The position numbers were made by a program, and so were the translations under genes. Positions 12,290 to 24,800 of a stretch of 64,000 nucleotides of DNA are shown piece after piece. Below the pieces are notes generated by a model, which worked only from the letters and a program-made list of their open reading frames with translations, was not told the DNA's origin and did not search any database. Positions within the stretch are counted from its first letter, which is position 1; every line of letters begins with the position of its first letter. The DNA is from Rhabditoides inermis (Eukaryota > Nematoda > Chromadorea > Rhabditida > Rhabditidae): assembly GCA_963966185.1 (NCBI GenBank), contig CAWZYM010000331.1, forward strand, positions 1,207,001 to 1,271,000. The letters are read 5' to 3'.

Positions 12290-13539
12290 CTCCCTCTCTC
12301 TCCCTCTTTCTCTCCCTCTCTCCTCTTACTTTTTATAGTTGAGCGTTGGTTTCACTATTCATTGAGAGTATCACGTTTTCAGCCGTGACAATTGTTTTCA
12401 TCCGAAAAAAAAAGTCTTGGATTCTATAACGGATATTTCATTTTTCACTGTCTCACATTATTTTTAGGTCGAATCTGAAGATGTTTTTGTTTGAAGGAAT
12501 CTACGAGAAGTCAACAAGAAAAATGGAAAAAGAATTTTTTTACCTATTGTACGAAAAATTATTGGTGAAAAATGTAAAGAGTAAAGCGGTGCAACTAATA
12601 GTAAAGTATAGTAGAATAGAATATACTAACATGATACATGATACTCTGTGTATCAAATTAATTCTACAAACGGAGCACCTTGTTTTTTGTCGATGAAAAG
12701 ACAAAACAATAGAGAAAAACACGATTTCTATGAATCACATATATCGTGTTATGTGGAAAGTAGATATCAGCCTTGACTGACAGGTGTTATGTAGAATGCA
12801 AGAAAAGCACCTGCAGCGTTATCAAGTGTTTGTCTGACTTGTGGTTGTGAGTAATGGGTAAGCTACAGTTTTGTAAAGATACTGGGACCTATGTATTTTT
12901 TATACCTTTACGGCTCATCGGCTTTTTACCGACGGCACATGCGCAAAGGTGCGAGAGCACGTGAAAAGAAGAGAGCACAAAGCGGCAAAAAGTAGAAACG
13001 TTGCGCTCAGCGCGGTCTGCTGATCGTTTTTGATCACCCAGAAATATACCACTAAATCTTTTTTACAGACAATATTTGCTTTACAAAACAATACAGAGCA
13101 TTAGGAAGTTTATGCAAAAAAATCTGTGAACTATATATGATCTCGCCGGGACACACACGAAGATAACAAGATGTACATAGGAAAGATGACGACATTGTAC
13201 GGAAAGGGAATATATTACAGATTACACGCATTGTCTAAAATAATTATCAAACGTCCGGTGTTTATACAAGAAAGTACATGTGACGTATTCGAAATCAAAA
13301 CACCGAGAGGGCAGTCTATTAGAAAAGACTTCGGACCTCACAACAAATAGAATTAACCCAGTAAAGTGGATAGGCTTGAGCGGCTGTAAGCCACCAAAGA
13401 ACATAGGTGAGGTACACCAGGTACACGAAACGTAAAACATCCCGAAAAACACTAAGACACTAAGTGTGAGCCAATAAAACGCCAGGTGGTGATTCGATTA
13501 GCATAGAGTGACGACAAGAAACACGCAAAGCCCGGAAAT

Positions 13540-13623
<84 letters not shown>

Positions 13624-15708
13624 GAGAGAGAGAGAGAATGCGGTACAATTTTGGCTTCAGCCGGAACTTACTAAAACGCACGCGCACAATCACGCTTGCA
13701 TCAAAAAAAGGAAATTTGAAAAGCTGAGGCAGCTCGTTTTCGGTAACGCCAGCACAAAACTCAAACCACGTTGTATGAAAATAGTGAAGTAATGCATACA
13801 ACATTTCAACAACACATACTCAGTTTGCGCCGGGAAGGAAGCGGCTACGGAATATCTGAATCGTCAATTTTTCGAGTCTCTCTCTCTCAGCGAATCCTGT
13901 CATCGGCAGACATATATGTACATTTACCTCACAGTCACCAAAGTCCACAAATCTCATATGATACGTATGCACAAGGGAACCTCACCACACATAATACAAA
14001 GTTGTATGAAAAGTGGGAAACAAAATTAACGTTGTAAAAAATATCTATAAAAGCCTACCATGACGTGGAGGCGATTCGAATCAGGGGTGGGTCGCGTCCG
14101 GCAGTCTCACCTAATACAGGGGGTGTGTATTGGACCGGCGCCTCTCTCTCTCTTTCGGCCCCCTGCAAAGTCCCCTCTCTTAATTGAAACACCAACCAAT
14201 TAAGGGGCACGAGGATAAACGGCGAGGTCCAAAGGGAAAGAGGAGAGAGAGAGAGGGGGAGGACACTGCGACCGGACCAAAAAAGAACGTTCATCTCCTC
14301 ATCACTGAACTAGCCAAAAAGTTGCCAAGCGACAAATGAACGGTGGTTTGTTTGGCGCCGGAATCCACCCTCTCACGAGACAGGCTGTAAGAAGACCTCC
14401 GTCTCATTTACATATTCTTATACCAAACAAGCTCGCATTTCAGTCGAGAAATCGTTCAAGCCGTTCAATCAACCAGTGAACATGACACTCTAATTTTAGA
14501 TAGAAAAGATGATGAGTTCTTTATAAATGAAGTGAAAAGACCATACTGAATCTCTTAACCTTTTCGTAAATGCCGAACCACATATACGCAACGGCAACAC
14601 CACTAGAACATTTTTGAACATATTTGACGTTATGAGGTTACATGAGAAACAGAAAAACGGCTACATTTCAATAAACTATTCAATCGACTCCATTTCGCAT
14701 CACGTGGTTTAGTTTTCCAAAATTCTGAATAACAATCCTCGATCCTAGATACTCTATATTTCAGTCCAATTTCAGCGTGCTTTCTCCTTCCTCATTCATT
14801 GGCAACATCCATTCACCGGCTGTTTCACAATTTCTCCATCTCCTCTCTTCCTCTCTCACTCGCACATACCGGTAAACAACAATACAAAACAACGCGAGTG
14901 GCATATCGAATAGACGACTACTAAACTAAACACATTGCTGAAATGTTGCACAAAACAGAGAACATACCTGGAAAATGTATTCGCGGGGAAACAACGGCGA
15001 AATTAAAATTAATTGAAAAGCAGTCGATGGCACAAACAACACGCCGCGAAAAAGAAAGGACTTTATATCGAGATATAATATTCAATAAATAATATTATAG
15101 AAACCAATCAACACCGTCGCGATACTACGTGATAGAGAAAATAAGATAACACTAACCACCAATGTCGGCAACAGCCAAAATTCAATTTGTTGTTACAATC
15201 AAGAAAACTATATCAATATATTATATTATTAAAACTGTGGCAGCGCTGAATGTAAACATATTTACATTACAAGAGAAACAGCTACGATTATTCAGGAATG
15301 ACGGGATTCTATTAGTTTCTTCACAAAAAAAATTACAAAAATAAGAGAAAACCATTTTGTAGCAACAAAATGCCGTGACGCTTCCATTGAGGAAGGAGGG
15401 GGAGGGGAAGGTTAGAGAAGAGAGAGAGAGAGAGAGAGAGACAGGAGCCACGAGACATCGATCCCACCACCTAAACAGAAGGAATAGTAAACTAAACAGC
15501 AGTACGCAGTTCAATATCTAAATAAAACAAACTCAAAATAAGTTCCAGTACAACCTAATAAGACATTGCTCATTTCAACACTAATCTATATCTGATTGCC
15601 TTTTCAATCTAATAAACCTATATATTCCTACAATACCATGATATTTTCTACAACCAAGGTTTCATTTAAAAAAAGTACACCTAAGCAAAAAAGCTGAACC
15701 ACTCACCT
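11195..15708. other. Region between the membrane-protein gene and efr-3
   Basis: The fold-back element (11561-12024) and GA/CT tracts (about 12056-12093, 12236-12285, 13541-13638, 15420-15442) are the only structures I can name. A weak exon-like stretch on the minus strand near 14305-14395 (AG before, open for about 30 codons) could belong to the 5' part of the membrane-protein gene, but I cannot join it in phase. Confidence 0.4.
11561..12024. mobile_element. Fold-back element with a tRNA-like sequence in each arm
   Basis: Two arms of roughly 190 bp are inverted around a short centre. The left arm begins TATAGTCGGTTTAGATCCTA; the reverse complement of the right arm begins TATAGTCGGATTGGATCCTA. 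Shared landmarks are CATGTTGTGCAGTTTTG and AAATATCCAAAACG. Each arm carries a tRNA-like sequence pointing outward (minus about 11668-11752, plus about 11851-11935), with TGGCGCAGTGG as A-box and GGGTTCGATT as B-box. The arms differ at many positions, so the element is not very recent. Confidence 0.7.
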
Positions 15709-18700
15709 CTAGTACACAAACTTGGGCAGGTCGATCTCGAACGCGTCCTTGGGCGCGGGCTTTCGTCCAATCTCCGCCATGCGGACAGTGTCCGCATTCC
15801 GAGCCAGCAGGCGGTGCACCGTCCGAGTCAGGTCAGCCTTCTCGTTCTCCGCACAGATCTCAAACGTCGACCAGGTTTAGATGTACTGCTCAGCTTTTGC
15901 CGTCTGTCTATCTCTCACACACACTCTCTCACTCTCTCTTTCTCTCTTTATTCTCTTTCTCACTCTCTCCTCACAAAATTCCGATACCTCCTTTATCCGT
16001 GTTTCACTACCTGCCCAAACCACAAGTATTCACCGAGCTTCAATGAGATATTTCGACACACCGACACTTAAAACAAAATGAGCGAATCTGTCCTGTTTCC
16101 CTTTTCTGTCTTTTCTCTCTGCTCTCTGTACTCTCACTCTCTCTTCCCCCCTCCCTCTCTCTCTCTCTCTCTTTCCCTCTCTCTCTTTCCCTCTCTCTCC
16201 CTCTCTCTTCCTCCGTCCCCCTCTCTCCCCCCTCCTCACCTCATCTGCCAGCTCTTCGAATGGCCGCGATCGCATCTGCTCCAGCACACTCTCTGTCAGC
16301 TCCTGCAAAATGAAACAAATGGAATTTAAAAAGTCTACAGTTTACAGTTCCATGAAAACCACGCAACAATGATCGTTCAAATGAGAACTGGAATGACACA
16401 GGAATCCGATTCTCCCACCTACCCTCTCTCTCTCTGATAACCACTACGACAATTCCCCTCTCTTCCTCCCCTAACACATCTGATAACTTTGATTAAAAAT
16501 GCGATCCCCCACCTACCTCTGCTCTCCCTCTGCTTATCCATAAACTTTCTTAAAGTTGGCCAAAAATTGAAAAGACCCACTATCTCCCTCATGGGGGAAC
16601 AGACCACGAACGGGTGGTACGGTAACTAAGAGGACGTGGCATGATCCTTACATTGAGCGATAATCTACTGCGCGTTTGTGGTTTTTGTGAAGAAAAGTAG
16701 ACCATAATGAGGCACACGCATGAAAGACGATTTGATTGTTTTCAAAAGCATACGTTTCATCTGAAAATGAATGGTTTTCCTTCGCACAGTCCGTCTTTGA
16801 CAGATCGCAAATCAACTAGATGTCTCAATACTAGTAAATTACACACATCGCTTCTATGGCGCAACCGGTAAGAGATTCGCCTAGCAATCTGTTCGGCTGG
16901 TTCATGTCGCGGGTTCGAATCCACTCTACGACAGGTGTTTCGCTGAAGCCTTGCTACCGTAGCAATGTGCCTGCGAATCATAACTTGTGTAAGATTCAGT
17001 TAACCCTTTGGGATTTTGTCCACTTTACAGCATCCACCTCCTTCCATACCACATCACATAACATAACTATAACAACTGATCCCCCCACTTACCCTCTCCC
17101 TCTGCTCCACCTCTGCGTGGTCGACCGGCTGGTTGGCGAGGGCGCGCAGAGAGGACACGTTCCACGGCAGGCCGGTCGTCGACAGCTCTGCAAGCAGGTG
17201 TGCTTAAAGGGATGTACACTCTGGCTTTAGAAGTTGAGTTAGCATCGGAATATGAAAATACATTAAAAATGATACAATTTTGTCAATTGGACCATATTGC
17301 TCTGCAAGCATGTGTGCTTACGTAACGCCAAAAAAGCCCATTTATCGTTTGTTTATGGATGTCGATGTAAGCCCCCTGATGCTTCTCCTGTGCACAGACA
17401 CAATTTGAGCAGGATCAGCTACTGGCTACTGTGGCATCACCAACATTCCTCGTCGGGAAGAATACTCACGAATCACAACAAAAAATGTGCGAATATCGTA
17501 ATTCACAAATTATTAATTTTACCACAAACTCTACGTTACTAATTATCACAAACTCTACGTTGCAAGCCTACCTCTAATGATCCTGTGAATTTGAGTAACA
17601 ATAAGTAGATGATTGCGGCATCATAAACTATATCCTAATGTTTGCAGTGTGCTTTTGCGCAGTGAACAAAGATTCATAGAAATTATCGAATTCGCCAACC
17701 CACTGCACTCCCACAAATCTTACGTTTCACAGTGTACAGAAACATTCTCCGTCAAAATCATGAATAATTTCTCATGCTGCAAAACGCCCTAAAAAGCTGA
17801 ACTAAACAGTCGCTCCCACAACACAAGAGACGCAACTAAAGGTCATGGTACTCACTGCCGTTTCCAATGGTGACGTTGTTGAGACTGAAGACGGTGCCCC
17901 TTCTCGATTGGTGGGTGCTGGCGGGTGGGGTCCAGTCAAACGACAGGTCCGCAGACACTGCGTCCTGCAGGGCAACGAATCACCGACAATTATATATTTC
18001 CAGTGAAAGTGGGAACGACAACGCTTTCTGTATTAATTAATGTCACTGCTGACCATTGTGATGCCATATTCAGCTATAACGATTCCGGATCAACACTTAA
18101 ACTAGAAAACCCGCACCTCCTCCGTTTCAACATCTATCGCCTACGCTTCCATCTAACGAAAACAGTACGCTTCATACACACGTAGAAAACCGAATGTCCG
18201 GAATAATACCAATACGGATACATCTAGGAATGCACAGCACTCCACTCCTTTCCACTGTCGGCGACTCACTCCCTCTTCTCCTCCTCCTCCTCCTCCTGTC
18301 TCTGCCCCTCTATCTACCCCATCTAACACACTCCACATAGTCAAACGTGAACAATACGCTTCACGAGGAAACCGAATGCCCGAAATAGCACCAATACGGT
18401 TATCATTACAATAAGCCCTTCAATACCCGCACCCACAAAAGTGTTCTGAACAATTCGATTCTGTTGATATATGCCCTCCGAATCCCACCTCCTTTCCGCT
18501 GCCGACTCCTCCCTCCCCTCCTCCTCCTGCTCCTCCTCCATCCACCCCATCCGCTCCCATCTCCCCTCCCCTTCTGACGGGTGAGAGACGGGCGGCCGAG
18601 AACGGCACAGACAGCCGGGACACGTCCTTGCCAGACGACTGAAAAGTCATAAATTCAAGTGACGTGTTGAAAAAATATGTTTCACCACCTACACAAAATG

Positions 18701-21343
18701 GCTATGACACGACTAGATGCAATGCACGTACTATCTTCCTCAGTAAACACTTTTCAACTATTGGAACAATAACAATCAGAGCAGGACAATCGGAAACTAT
18801 GAACAATCCTGTGAGGACACCACTCTCCCTTGGCCTCCCCTCACCTTGAGTGCCTCGGCGATGACGTTTCGGTCGAAGAGCATCTCTGGGTGGTCGGCGA
18901 GGTGGGAGAGCTCCACGCGCTCAGCCACGGCAGGGACAGCCTGCAAAGAGAAGACAATGTCTTCGTATCCGATACTGGTCACTTCGCGATATTCACGCGC
19001 AGGACTCGCGCCGCACTGTTCTAGCCGAGGAACTCTGATTCTCCAATTTCACATTGTAGGATTCTGTTAGATACCGGATAACCCATCATGCTAACAGTGT
19101 ATGTCGATTTTGGGTGTTATCAAGTGACATTGCCATAAAACGAGCTGCCTCTAGATCTGAATCCTCACTCAACCGTGTACACTATACACGTGCACCTTGC
19201 CACATCCTCTATAACAATATAACTCCATTTTCGACTGTCCAAGGAAATTGATTATACTATTCATCGTGCATCCTTCATCGAAAGTACTCCTAGCTGTGTT
19301 ATAGATGCGATGATACAATCAAGTGTTGACTACAACACACATGTTGCAGAAGGGCATGTTGTGCATGTTGTACACAGTGCATGCTGTTTCTTCATTCGAC
19401 AACGACTACACGCGAAGCTAAAAGTTTATTACTTCCGGGGGTTCCGTTTATTACTACAACCACTAATATCTCTTCACTCACATTGCAAACTGCACGAGAT
19501 GAGAGTGCAAAAACGTGACATCACAACCGTGAGGGATGTATATGTGTGTTTATCGTGTACTTTGTTTAAATGAATCTGCAATCGTCACCCAGCGACCTAA
19601 CATAGCACTTTTTCGTGTAACTGAATCCTATGTTTCGCCACATTCATGACTCGAAATAAGAATCTCTCGATTTAATACGCCCATCTTTTTTCTTCTAGTT
19701 TCTACCCATCTTCTAGTTTCTACCCAAAAACCTATCGTATTTCAATCACACCGTATATAAATCCTCACCTCCTCATCCTTCTCCTCTCCCGTCTCCTCTC
19801 CCCCCTCCTTGCCCGCCTCCGTCTGCCCGTCCGAGTCCTCGGCCAGTATGTTCAGCGACTTCGGGCCAGAAGCCGCGCGAGCCGACACCACCTGGAGTGT
19901 ATTGCATGTAAACCTAATACAAGTTGGTTCTGAACCCTTGAATACCTCAAACCATGTTTTCGAAATTAATAGTCACTTACACAGGTCAGGTCTGGTAACA
20001 CAACACAACCCCCGTCTAATGATTTCAGATTCCCGAGACAGTCAAATATAGGAATCCTCTCCTCCCACTCACAAGTCAGATGTCGCAACGTCCCTCTAAT
20101 CGTGACATCAAGCACACCACCTCTTCAAGAAGGAACCACCGACAGATACTTCACGCAGACTAAACCCGTTGTGTTTCATCTCCGTTGTTGTATTCTTGAT
20201 ATCGGCAGTAAATCAATTCAATCAATTCCTCCCACTTCTCTCCTCACCTGTGTGATGTGTTGGCACAGTCCGGGAATCGCCAGCAGCTGGCTGCTCAGGT
20301 TCAGGTATCTGAAAAGCCATAAATTCATTATCCATTCTGCACTTGAAACCACGAAATCTACGTTTCTCACTCCCATAATCTACAAACACGAGATAGAACA
20401 TCAATCAATATGTACTGATCTATTTCATAATCTCTCTATACTACGGACAGACAGTCCTCACTGGAACATCAAGCCACCCTGGCAACATAACAGACTACCA
20501 TGACAATCTCTCCCTCCCTCCCTCCCTCCCTCCCTCCCCCTCTCACCTGGCGACCATGTTGAGCACTGCCGCCCGCTTCCTCTCCCCTCCCATCTTCTCG
20601 TTGCTCGCATCGGCGGCGGCTGCCTCCAGCGACAGCGAGACGCGCACCAACTCCATCAGAGTCTCAAATATATTTTCATTTATTTTGAATTTAGATTATT
20701 TAGATTTTTTTTTAGATTATTTAAGCATTGTTTTGAAAGACTTGTCAAAAATCTCATTGATTCATACGTTCCAAGCTCGCTTTATGTGGCGACAGTGAAA
20801 CATACAACTTGTGGAGTCAGCAATACGCGCACCAACTCCATCAGGGTTTCAAAATTCAAATACACCACTTATCATTAGGCAAATTGAACTGGTTTCACTT
20901 AAATTTAAAATTAGTTGTTTCGTGATAGGGTTCGCTCACCAACTCCATCAGTCTCAAAAACAAAACACTTTCCAGCATTCAATAAATGAAATAACCATTT
21001 GGGCGCTTATCATATTGGCTCATACAATCCAAGCTCGCGTCGTGAGGCGCAGTGGAACATATAACATATGGGGTCGATCCCTCTCTCACTAGTCAACCCC
21101 TCCCTCGCCCACCTCATCGTATCCGACTTCGATGCACAGCAGACTCATGGTGCACTGGATGGCGTCGAGGTGCTCCCGCATGAACTCGTCCTCCGGCACC
21201 AGCACCGCGCAGCTGCAGAGAGATTATAAGCCTCGATTTCTCTCTCTCTCTCTCTCTCGCTCTCGCTCTCTCTCTTTGTATCTATATCCCCCTTCTATCC
21301 GATCACCACCAAAAGGAGAGTACACAAGAAAAGTATATGCCTT

Positions 21344-21400
<57 letters not shown>

Positions 21401-21798
21401 CCATATCCCCCTCTCCCTCTCTATCCGATCACCACCAAGGGGAGGGTACAGTAACAGTCATCTCCTCCTCACTTGATCCACAACGCAGACAACACTCTGG
21501 CACAATCGCGAGTGATGCTTTTAGAACCCCATGTCGTTGCGGTCACTTTACACAAAAAAAACTATTTCTGCCGAAAATAACTTTCACCAAAATCTCTTAA
21601 GATCGACAACTTTTGCACAATAATGATCTCTAAGCTCATATGCATACAGAAAGGTCACATTTACATAACTATTTAAAATTAAATTTAAATTACATAAAAC
21701 ACCACTCACTTCCAGACCATAGCCACGACGTCGTGCACGTGCTTGCGCATGAACATCTGGTCGGCACGGGAACACTTCTCCACCTGCAAGAATGGAGG

Positions 21799-21852
<54 letters not shown>

Positions 21853-24800
21853 GTCACACCAGTGTCACTGATCTCCTCTCATCCCCTTCCTCAAAGGAAA
21901 GTACCACTCTAAATTTCATGTCATGGATTCTTTTTGCATATGTAGTATGAACAAGTCAAGTTTCGGTGAATACGAAAATGTATTCCCAATTAAAGGAAAG
22001 TACCACTCTAAATTTCATGTCATGGATTCTTTTCGAATATGTAGTATGAACCTGTCAAACTTCGGTGAATACGAAAATGTCTTTCCCAATTTACAAAACA
22101 TAACTTCACAAAATATTGTTAGTGAACAATGATCCAATGGAACTCAAACGCGTATTTTACCAGAAAACGAATTATTTTTTTCACTTCTACATGGTTCAGA
22201 GAAACTGTGAACAATAGAAATATTTAATAGGTATCGAGAATATAAAATAACAAACGTGAAACCAATCGTCGAAAACGAAACGTGCGATCCACAACTTTTC
22301 GTAGTGTATGGGACTGTCCCCGGTCTGCGCGCACACTCCGCGAGTGTGCGCGCAGACCGGGGGCAATCTCATACACTACGAAATTTGCGAACACTTATTT
22401 TACTTGCTCTGTTCATTTCCAGCATACATTATAATCATGAAAAGAGATTGTATTTTCATATATTTTCACGTGCTAGTTGTAGTTTATTCACAAAATTTAG
22501 AGTGGTATGCTCCTTCAATACTCAGTACCGACAAAACATTCAGCACTCCATGGTAATCCCCCCTTCTCCAGTGCCACTGCCATCCTCTTCCTCAGCACTA
22601 AACTCTCATTCTCTCTCTCCCCTTCCCCCCCTCCCTCTCATCTCTCTCTCTCCCTCTCCCCCTCCCTCTCCTCTCTCTCTCCCCCCCCCCCCTCTCTCCC
22701 CCACCGTCAGCTGCAGCTCGGCCACATCCCGTACATAGCCCAGCCCCGTCAGCGAGGCCAGATTGTCGTGCCTGCAATCACTCACAATGGGAGAATTCAA
22801 GTTCGAGTTCCTTCCCCAGATATTCATTGAGCCGGCGGGACGTAGATCATGTGGAAGCAGTTCAGGCAGAAGTCAATGGGCCGGTCCTAACATCGCGTTG
22901 CAATTGCAAGAAATCTTGCGTTTGCAAGAATTCTTGCGATTGCAACATTGCGATTGCAAGACCTCTTGCAACTCTAGAAAGAATCGCGAACAGAAGAAAC
23001 TGATCGCAAAATAATGATTTTGCTTGATACATTTGGATGAGGGCTATCGAGAGACATCGTTCATTTATCGATAGGTCTATCAATATAGCAAACCCGTATG
23101 ATCTCGCATGCTGCGCGCTGTTATGTTAGACGTGCGTACACGCGCGACCGTGATCTGGACTCGGTTCAGTTACCCAAGTTTGAGGTGCATACAATCTGTT
23201 GCATGTGCAGGAAATCTTGACATGTCAAGTTGCAATGCAAGAATTCTTGCGTTTACAACGTTACATCGCAAGAATTCTTGTAATCGCAAGATTTATTGCA
23301 ATTGCAACGCGATGTTAGGACCGCCCCAATGCTACTATCAACTCTACTACCCTAACAACTAAACACGTTCCCATTTCAACAAAACATGAAACACTAACAC
23401 TCAACAAGTGAAAGATTCTTGATCACTGAACGAACGATTTTCAGAAAATATGTATCATAGAATGTGTAAATGTAAGTGTCACAAATTATCTCAACAGAAC
23501 ACATCACAGGTTGATTCTATCGCGAAACGCATACCGTATCACCTATCACCTTATCAGCCCTCTCTCACCTGTCGAGAAGGGTGTGGAAGATGCGTTGTGT
23601 CATCATGCGCACCTCGCGCTCCTGCAACAAGGAGATGTACTCGAGTCCATGTCCTCCACTGCTTCACACAAACACGCTATGTCACTACCAACTACCCACA
23701 ACAATTCCGTTTCACACCATACCTAACACTGTCGTCATGAATTGCCATCAATAACTTCCTAGTATTTCTACCACTCTGCCATTCCATGTTTAACTGGTTC
23801 AACCATCTCATCTCCCCCCCCCCTCACCTGCACCAGCGACAGTTGGAGGAGTGTGGTGAGGAACGAGTCGGTGAAGACAGTGGCCAAGTACGCCGTGCGG
23901 TACTTGGTCGCCACCTGAAACAGGTATTCATTCACCACTTCCACCCCACAACCCACCCAAAACGTCGCCTATTCTATGTTTCACGGTAATTTCATAACAC
24001 AACACATAAGTACACTGACAATTTGTCACCACTACCACTCTCCCACTTTATTTACCCTGTAAATAAACTTTACGTAAACCCCTCTCCATGTGACAACCCC
24101 CCTCCTACCTTGAGGAGTGTCTTAATTTAAAACAACATGTGAGTACACTGGCAATCATACATAAGAGGTACAGGTCATTCGTCAGAATTCGTCAGATGAC
24201 AACCCCCCCTGCCCTACCTACCTTGAGGAGTGTCTTGACGAGCACGTGCTGCAGAAACTCCTCGCCCTCCTTCCGCCGCCTTCCCGTGTCCGTCAGCGAG
24301 GGGATGTTTCCGACAGTGAACATCATCATCTCCACCTGAAAACGGATATGATATCCTCAACTCGGAAAGATCCAGATCATTATGCCACTTAAAAGAGAAA
24401 TTAGCGTTTCATTCTGGTTTCACGTTTCAGGTACCAATAATATCAGAACTCCTTATAAGCGACAAAGTAATATCGAAACACACCTTCTGATAATCCGGCA
24501 GAGCGTTCGCAAAATCGCCCATTGCATTGATCAGAGTCTCCTGAAAATCAATCGATAATCGATCGATATCAAAAGATAACACGATCTACAGTATCTCAGT
24601 CAGGCGTATACGTGTACAACGAGATACGAGATTGTAACCTACAGTAACCCCTCTCCCTCCTACCGTACCTGGTATGTCGACTCATCCGTCTTGCTCTTAC
24701 ACGCAGGACTGAGCTGGAATTCGACAGAAGTGCGTAGATGCTTGAGAAGAGAATTGAAGATGGACAGAAGGAGGGGACCTTAAATACACAATTTATGATT

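Noticed and set aside
13460..13804. 114-codon minus-strand open frame and its plus-strand partner
   Set aside because: Most of its length is Ser-Leu or Arg-Glu dipeptide repeat read from a GA/CT microsatellite.
16853..16935. Functional tRNA gene
   Set aside because: A- and B-boxes are present, but neither the acceptor stem nor the T-stem pairs, so it is a tRNA-derived relic. The same applies to the sequences near 5500, 5810, 7230, 11710 and 11890.
22822..22880. Short minus-strand coding-like stretch ([17 protein letters not shown])
   Set aside because: efr-3 exons 17 and 18 join directly in phase across it, its upstream end is the terminus of a MITE, and no acceptor precedes it.
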